This document shows positions 7,442-10,483 of a DNA stretch of 10,483 bases, piece after piece. The stretch's first letter is position 1. Every line of letters begins with the position of its first letter. The position numbers and the translations under genes were made by a program. Location: assembly GCA_946803715.1 (NCBI GenBank), contig CAMPET010000166.1, positions 128,367 through 138,849 of the forward strand, read 5' to 3'. This stretch comes from Beroe ovata. Lineage: Eukaryota > Ctenophora > Nuda > Beroida > Beroidae. The notes under the pieces were generated by a model, which made no database searches, was not told where the DNA came from, and saw only the letters and a program-made list of their open reading frames with translations.

Positions 7442-7477
7442 GTGGACTTAAGCGATGCGCAGCGCACCAAAAGGCTG
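7442..7477 (+). CDS. EGFR: EGFR-family exon f: 36-nt in-frame microexon in L2
   Basis: Exactly 12 codons, VDLSDAQRTKRL, bounded by GATATAG on the left and a perfect GTAAGT donor at 7478; phase 0 at both ends. It connects exon e (ending LTVQA) to exon g (starting SGDTTLEEL) without a stop. EGFR has only a few residues between the equivalent strands (SLAVVSLN and TSLGLRSL), so this peptide forms an added charged loop. Skipping the exon keeps the frame and gives a length closer to EGFR. It has no family similarity of its own, so the call rests on splice sites, phase and position. Confidence 0.72.
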
Positions 7478-7844
7478 GTAAGTATCCGATTTGATTGAAT
7501 CCCTTACTTCCTATTATCTGAACAACATGAGCAGCAATCTTCGGGCTCAGGATATCTCTTTACTTGGGGTTCTTCAAACCACATGAATTTTCAGACATCT
7601 CTTAGACTTATTCGTGTGTGTAAGATTCGAAAGCATTGTTACAGATAGCACGAGGGGTTTTGTCTTATGAAATATGTTATAATTTACAACTCGAGGAATC
7701 AAAATTCTCTGAACAAAGCAGCCTCATGTAACCCATTTCGTCCATACCATGCCCACATCTCCATGGTACCACTTCCCCCAATCCAATGTCCTAACCATGT
7801 CCTCACCATATCCTAATGTAACCACACACATCTCTCTCTCACAG
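7478..7844 (+). other. EGFR: Intron between exons f and g
   Basis: 367 nt, from GTAAGT to CTCTCTCTCACAG, phase 0. It ends in a clear CT-rich polypyrimidine tract. No other feature is recognised. Confidence 0.88.
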
Positions 7845-7923
7845 TCTGGTGATACGACACTGGAAGAGTTGCTTCTGAACGATCTGTCACTGGTGGAACA
7901 GGGGATGATTATCATATTCGCTA
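7845..7923 (+). CDS. EGFR: EGFR-family exon g: L2 domain, late beta-strands
   Basis: 79 nt between acceptor CTCTCACAG and donor GTGAGT at 7924; phase 0 to 1. It encodes SGDTTLEELLLNDLSLVEQ, then GMIIIFA. This matches EGFR [20 protein letters not shown]: a leucine-rich strand, a turn with an acidic or polar residue and G, then a hydrophobic strand. The split codon A|AC completes Asn with exon h, giving FANKSRLCY against EGFR SGNKNLCY. NKS, formed across the junction, is a potential N-glycosylation site. Confidence 0.92.
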
Positions 7924-7989
7924 GTGAGTATTATTATTGGTGTCCACAATTATTGTGTACTTCCTGATCCTAGCTGTAGTGGTACTGCA

Positions 7990-8011
7990 GAGGTTCATGA
8001 TTGTGAACCTC
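7990..8011. repeat. 8-bp perfect hairpin
   Basis: GAGGTTCA at 7990-7997 pairs perfectly with TGAACCTC at 8004-8011 over a 6-nt loop, about 67 nt into the intron after exon g. Its function is unknown and it may be chance. Confidence 0.5.
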
Positions 8012-8814
8012 ACCTCATGTTCGTCTAGAACTTTCTCCAGAAAAGAGAGAGTTTCTCTGCGTTTCATCGACTGTATTTCATCGAACAACCTTGATATTAT
8101 GATAATCGTGATTTACGTCTGGCAATTACTCTATCCAACTATATTCAAGTTCAAGTTTAAATTGTTCGATTTATTCATTAAATCGGCTGTCTATGTTAGA
8201 TCAGGGTCACCTGAAATAGTTTATAAACATAATGACCGGAAACACCGAGAGCACCATGTGATCACAGTAAATATATTTTGTCTGTGCTGCCGCTACACTG
8301 ATATATCTCGCGAAGTACAAAGCATCGAAAGTATATGATTATAGTGATCCGTGCTTGATTGATCAAACTTAAAATATGTTAAATACACGCCTGTATCCGC
8401 CGCAGATAATGAACTATTCATCTATATCGGCTGTCTGCGCCCTGATTTTGGTATTTTTATATATGCATTGTACGTACAGCACTAGTAACACAATGGATAT
8501 AGACAAACGTGTAACGTTTGCTAAAGATTTGGCTCAACGACAATGCATAAAGTGGGAGAAATGGAGTGATTGAGTTGTATCATGCAGCTATGGCGTGATA
8601 ATTCTAGGAATGCGAATTTCGAATCGAAAGTCATGAGATATGGATTACGATATAGGTATTTTTGATGTGTCAATCAAAACCAAAAGCAAAAGTTGGACCT
8701 CAATTTTACCACTGCATTGTAATGTTGTCTCACACAACACACACCATAACGACCATTTCTTTGCAATATTTTCGTACGAAAGGCGTATGAAGTTTTCCCA
8801 CCCCAAAAAGCAAG

Positions 8815-8878
8815 GCTGGCACACGCCGTTATCTAAAATTGAATGGGAGGTAAATTCACGCCGGCACGTGCCGTTTTC
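8815..8878. repeat. Imperfect direct repeat with 12-bp palindrome
   Basis: CTGGCACACGCCGTTATCT (from 8816) and CCGGCACGTGCCGTTTTCT (from 8861) match at most positions. The second copy contains the perfect palindrome CGGCACGTGCCG at 8862-8873, with a CACGTG core. It is intronic, short and of unknown meaning. Confidence 0.4.
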
Positions 8879-9115
8879 TTATCGTAGTAACAAGACGTGT
8901 GCTGATAAGAGTTATAATGGTTATGGTGCAACGTCCGAAAAACAAGAAAATTTAATTTCTTCTCTAATTCATTTACTTGAAGGTAAAGTGCATTTTGCAC
9001 GGTGACGTTATGATAAATAAATGACTGCTTGAGACTGGGAAGTTAGAAATTTTAGTAGTTCGAGGAAACGGGAAGTGTAGATCATTAATGATATTCATAA
9101 TTTCACCCTCTTCAG

Positions 9116-9229
9116 ACAAGAGTAGACTCTGCTACCTCCCTGAGAAGGAAGCTCTCGCTAAGATCATGAAGAAACCGGATCTGAACCCGCACGCAGACAT
9201 TGTGATCACCTACAATCATACATATTGTC
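9116..9229 (+). CDS. EGFR: EGFR-family exon h: end of L2 domain
   Basis: 114 nt between acceptor CCTCTTCAG and donor GTGAGT at 9230; phase 1 at both ends. It encodes (N)KSRLCYLPEKEALAKIM, then KKPDLNPHADIVITYNHTYC. RLCY...TYC corresponds to EGFR NLCYANTINWKKLF...ENSC, the conserved cysteine pair that closes L2. NHT is a further N-glycosylation sequon. The exon ends with C, which makes CAA (Gln) with exon i. A TAG comes two codons past the donor in the intron, so the exon cannot extend. Confidence 0.93.
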
Positions 9230-9434
9230 GTGAGTAGAGTATTCTTCACGGATATATGTTGGAGCGATGGTACAACGTACATTGAGTTGTAATGAGAATT
9301 CTTCGTCTATCGATGAAAGTTTTCATCTATCGACGAAAGATTTCTTCCTACAAATCATAATGCTGAAAAATCCTGGCTCTCAGATTTATCACTTCCATAA
9401 TTCACTGTCAATTAATAACTCCCCGTTATTTCAG
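9230..9434 (+). other. EGFR: Intron between exons h and i
   Basis: 205 nt, from GTGAGT to CGTTATTTCAG, phase 1. It contains a 20-bp-period direct repeat at 9302-9339 (TTCGTCTATCGATGAAAG against TTCATCTATCGACGAAAG), which also has inverted symmetry at its ends (CGTC..GACG). Confidence 0.9.
9302..9339. repeat. 20-bp-period direct repeat
   Basis: Two 18-nt copies at 9302-9319 and 9322-9339 differ at two positions. A TATCGA core occurs in both. It lies inside the intron between exons h and i. Confidence 0.6.
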
Positions 9435-9566
9435 AACTACACAAGCGAATGTGTCACGATACCTGTATAGGCGGGTGCTGGGGTATGGGGCCCTCCAACT
9501 GTGTCGAATGCTCCAAACTCTCATATGGGGGACACTGTGTGTCCAGCTGTGATACCGCCATGGTTC
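9435..9566 (+). CDS. EGFR: EGFR-family exon i: start of CR2 (domain IV)
   Basis: Acceptor CGTTATTTCAG; phase 1. It encodes QLHKRMCHDTCIGGCWGMGP, then SNCVECSKLSYGGHCVSSC and DTAM. This closely follows EGFR [35 protein letters not shown]: seven cysteines in the same order and the GCWG motif. CR2 directly after L2 distinguishes EGFR from the insulin receptor. The 3' end is uncertain. GTAACA at 9567 (phase 1, assumed here) and GTTCGT at 9563 (phase 0) are both weak donors, unlike the strong ones elsewhere. Without splicing the frame ends at TAA 9607-9609 after about 15 further residues. Confidence 0.88.
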
Positions 9567-10483
9567 GTAACAAAAATCAGCAATATCTTGAATTCTTATT
9601 GATGCTGTAAACGCTGAACACATCGTCAGTTCCACTTCATGAATAATTCATACGTTCATGACGCATGGATTGGATTTGTTCTTTGCCACTCCTCTCTTTC
9701 TCTCCAAAATCATTATCCTTTTCCGGCTTCCGTACCATTTCCATAGTTGGTGGTGGCAGTGCTAAAGTTTATATTGTCTCGTAATATACCTACCTAACTA
9801 ACGAGTTGCAGTCCGACTTACTGGAACCAATTATCGTCGATACTTGCCAACACTTTCCCGACAGATAGTGTCCATAGTGTGATACATTATACTGGATATA
9901 TACTACCCTGTAGCTTCTGTTGGATATAATGACTGGAATTATAACACAAGTCGTTAGTTGTCAGGTATATTGAAACTGGTTCCTAATTCCATGAATGCAC
10001 TGAATGTGAATTAATTCAAACAGGTCAATAACAGTATCGGCAAAGATCGGCGGATTTTTACCTGAGTGTTTGAATTTCACATTGATCGTCATAGCTTGCA
10101 TAACTTACCCGTATATGGGTCAATATAACTGGTGTCATGCTGCGAGTATGTAAATCCTAGAAATGCCGACGTGTCATTTTGTTCGAGGCACATAGTACCT
10201 ACTCACATTTGGTATGTGGATCATTGTTGTGAAAGCTAGGGTTTCACTCAGGACTCATGAGTTCACGTACAACCGGTAATAATGAGTTGCAGTAAATTCT
10301 CAGAGATGGGAAGTTAGGATCTAGTTAATATCGGGGATTCTTTTTCAAAGTCTCTATCAATCCCCCCTTGATACCTACCCCTCTCGATTTTAAACCCCAT
10401 CCTCAATCCCCACTCCTCTATCATGACTCCCCATCTTAGTCCTCTACCATGCCCCCCCACGTCTCAATCCAAGCTCCTCATCC
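9567..10483 (+). other. EGFR: Downstream intron sequence, 5' part
   Basis: 917 nt with no recognised exon. The next EGFR segment would carry a C..C..C spaced CR2 module, which I do not see in any frame. Most is A/T-rich unique sequence. From about 10338 the + strand becomes strongly C/T-rich, like the stretches in front of exons a and b. Confidence 0.65.
10338..10483 (+). repeat. C/T-rich degenerate repeat at the window end
   Basis: Pyrimidine-rich stretch with loosely repeated pieces such as CTCTATCATGACTCCCC and CTCTACCATGCCCCCCC about 25 bp apart. It resembles the minisatellite before exon a in composition, although not in unit sequence, and continues past the window edge. Confidence 0.6.

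Larger units (their letters stand above)
7924..9115 (+). other. EGFR: Intron between exons g and h
   Basis: 1192 nt, from GTGAGT to CACCCTCTTCAG, phase 1. It holds two longish open frames on the sense strand (7937-8338, 133 codons from a non-ATG start; 8640-9005, 121 codons from ATG) with no recognised protein family. It also holds a GAGGTTCA/TGAACCTC hairpin at 7990-8011 and a 12-bp palindrome at 8862-8873. I treat it as intron because LCY follows FANKSR directly in the family. Confidence 0.85.
1947..9566 (+). other. EGFR: Partial EGFR/ErbB-family receptor gene, nine ectodomain exons
   Basis: Overall gene model. EGFR-family receptors are single-pass membrane tyrosine kinases whose ectodomain (L1-CR1-L2-CR2) binds EGF-like ligands and dimerises. 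Here exons at 1947-2088, 3821-3931, 6267-6398, 6585-6714, 7214-7334, 7442-7477, 7845-7923, 9116-9229 and 9435-9566 join in one frame (about 997 nt, about 332 codons). The order seen is CR1, L2, start of CR2. Internal introns are about 1732, 2335, 186, 499, 107, 367, 1192 and 205 nt; all begin with GT (mostly GTGAGT or GTAAGT) and end with AG. Each split codon closes in frame and gives a residue that fits the family. Insulin receptor is the main alternative; its L2 has a similar SFFR..L..IRG motif, but the CR2 module after L2 argues for EGFR. The start, the kinase region and the stop are outside the window. The exon model is inferred by eye and not supported by transcripts. Confidence 0.9.

Noticed and set aside
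7937-8338. 133-codon open frame after exon g
   Set aside because: Starts with a non-ATG codon, is A/T-driven and hydrophobic, and interrupts the expected FANKSRLCY continuity; treated as intron.
1947-9566. Insulin/IGF receptor identity
   Set aside because: L2 has some insulin-receptor-like features (SFFR..L..IRG), but the CR1 spacing with a dimerisation arm and the CR2 module with GCWG after L2 are EGFR-type; insulin receptors have FnIII domains there.

Overview
The window looks like genomic DNA of an invertebrate animal. It carries one gene on the + strand: a 5'- and 3'-partial, intron-rich gene for the extracellular part of an EGFR/ErbB-family receptor tyrosine kinase. Nine short exons (36 to 142 nt) can be joined by GT..AG splice sites with matching phases, giving about 332 codons without a stop. 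I joined them by comparing the translated segments with EGFR as I remember it; no search was run. The species cannot be named. The protein is far from vertebrate EGFR, the intron pattern is animal-like, and the introns are full of simple repeats.

Layout. 1-1946: end of a long upstream intron with TG tracts and a pyrimidine-rich minisatellite against the first visible acceptor. 1947-2088 and 3821-3931: furin-like cysteine-rich domain CR1 (EGFR domain II), including the dimerisation arm. 6267-6398: last CR1 cysteine and start of receptor L domain 2 (L2, domain III). 6585-6714, 7214-7334, 7442-7477, 7845-7923 and 9116-9229: the rest of L2. 9435 to about 9566: start of the second cysteine-rich region (CR2, domain IV). 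9567-10483: an intron ending in C/T-rich sequence. The signal peptide, L1, most of CR2, the membrane segment and the kinase domain lie outside the window.

The identity rests on domain order. CR1-L2 alone would also fit the insulin receptor, but L2 is followed here by a cysteine-rich module with a GCWG motif, as in EGFR, whereas the insulin receptor continues into fibronectin type III domains.

The most interesting points are a 36-nt in-frame microexon in an L2 loop that is longer than in EGFR, a UG-rich tract in the 107-nt intron just upstream of it, a consistent sense-strand TG bias of the long dinucleotide tracts, and a 368-bp near-identical tandem pair whose junction is exactly the single N in the window (possibly two haplotypes joined in assembly). 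I found no RNA gene, convincing transposon, CRISPR array or second protein-coding gene.
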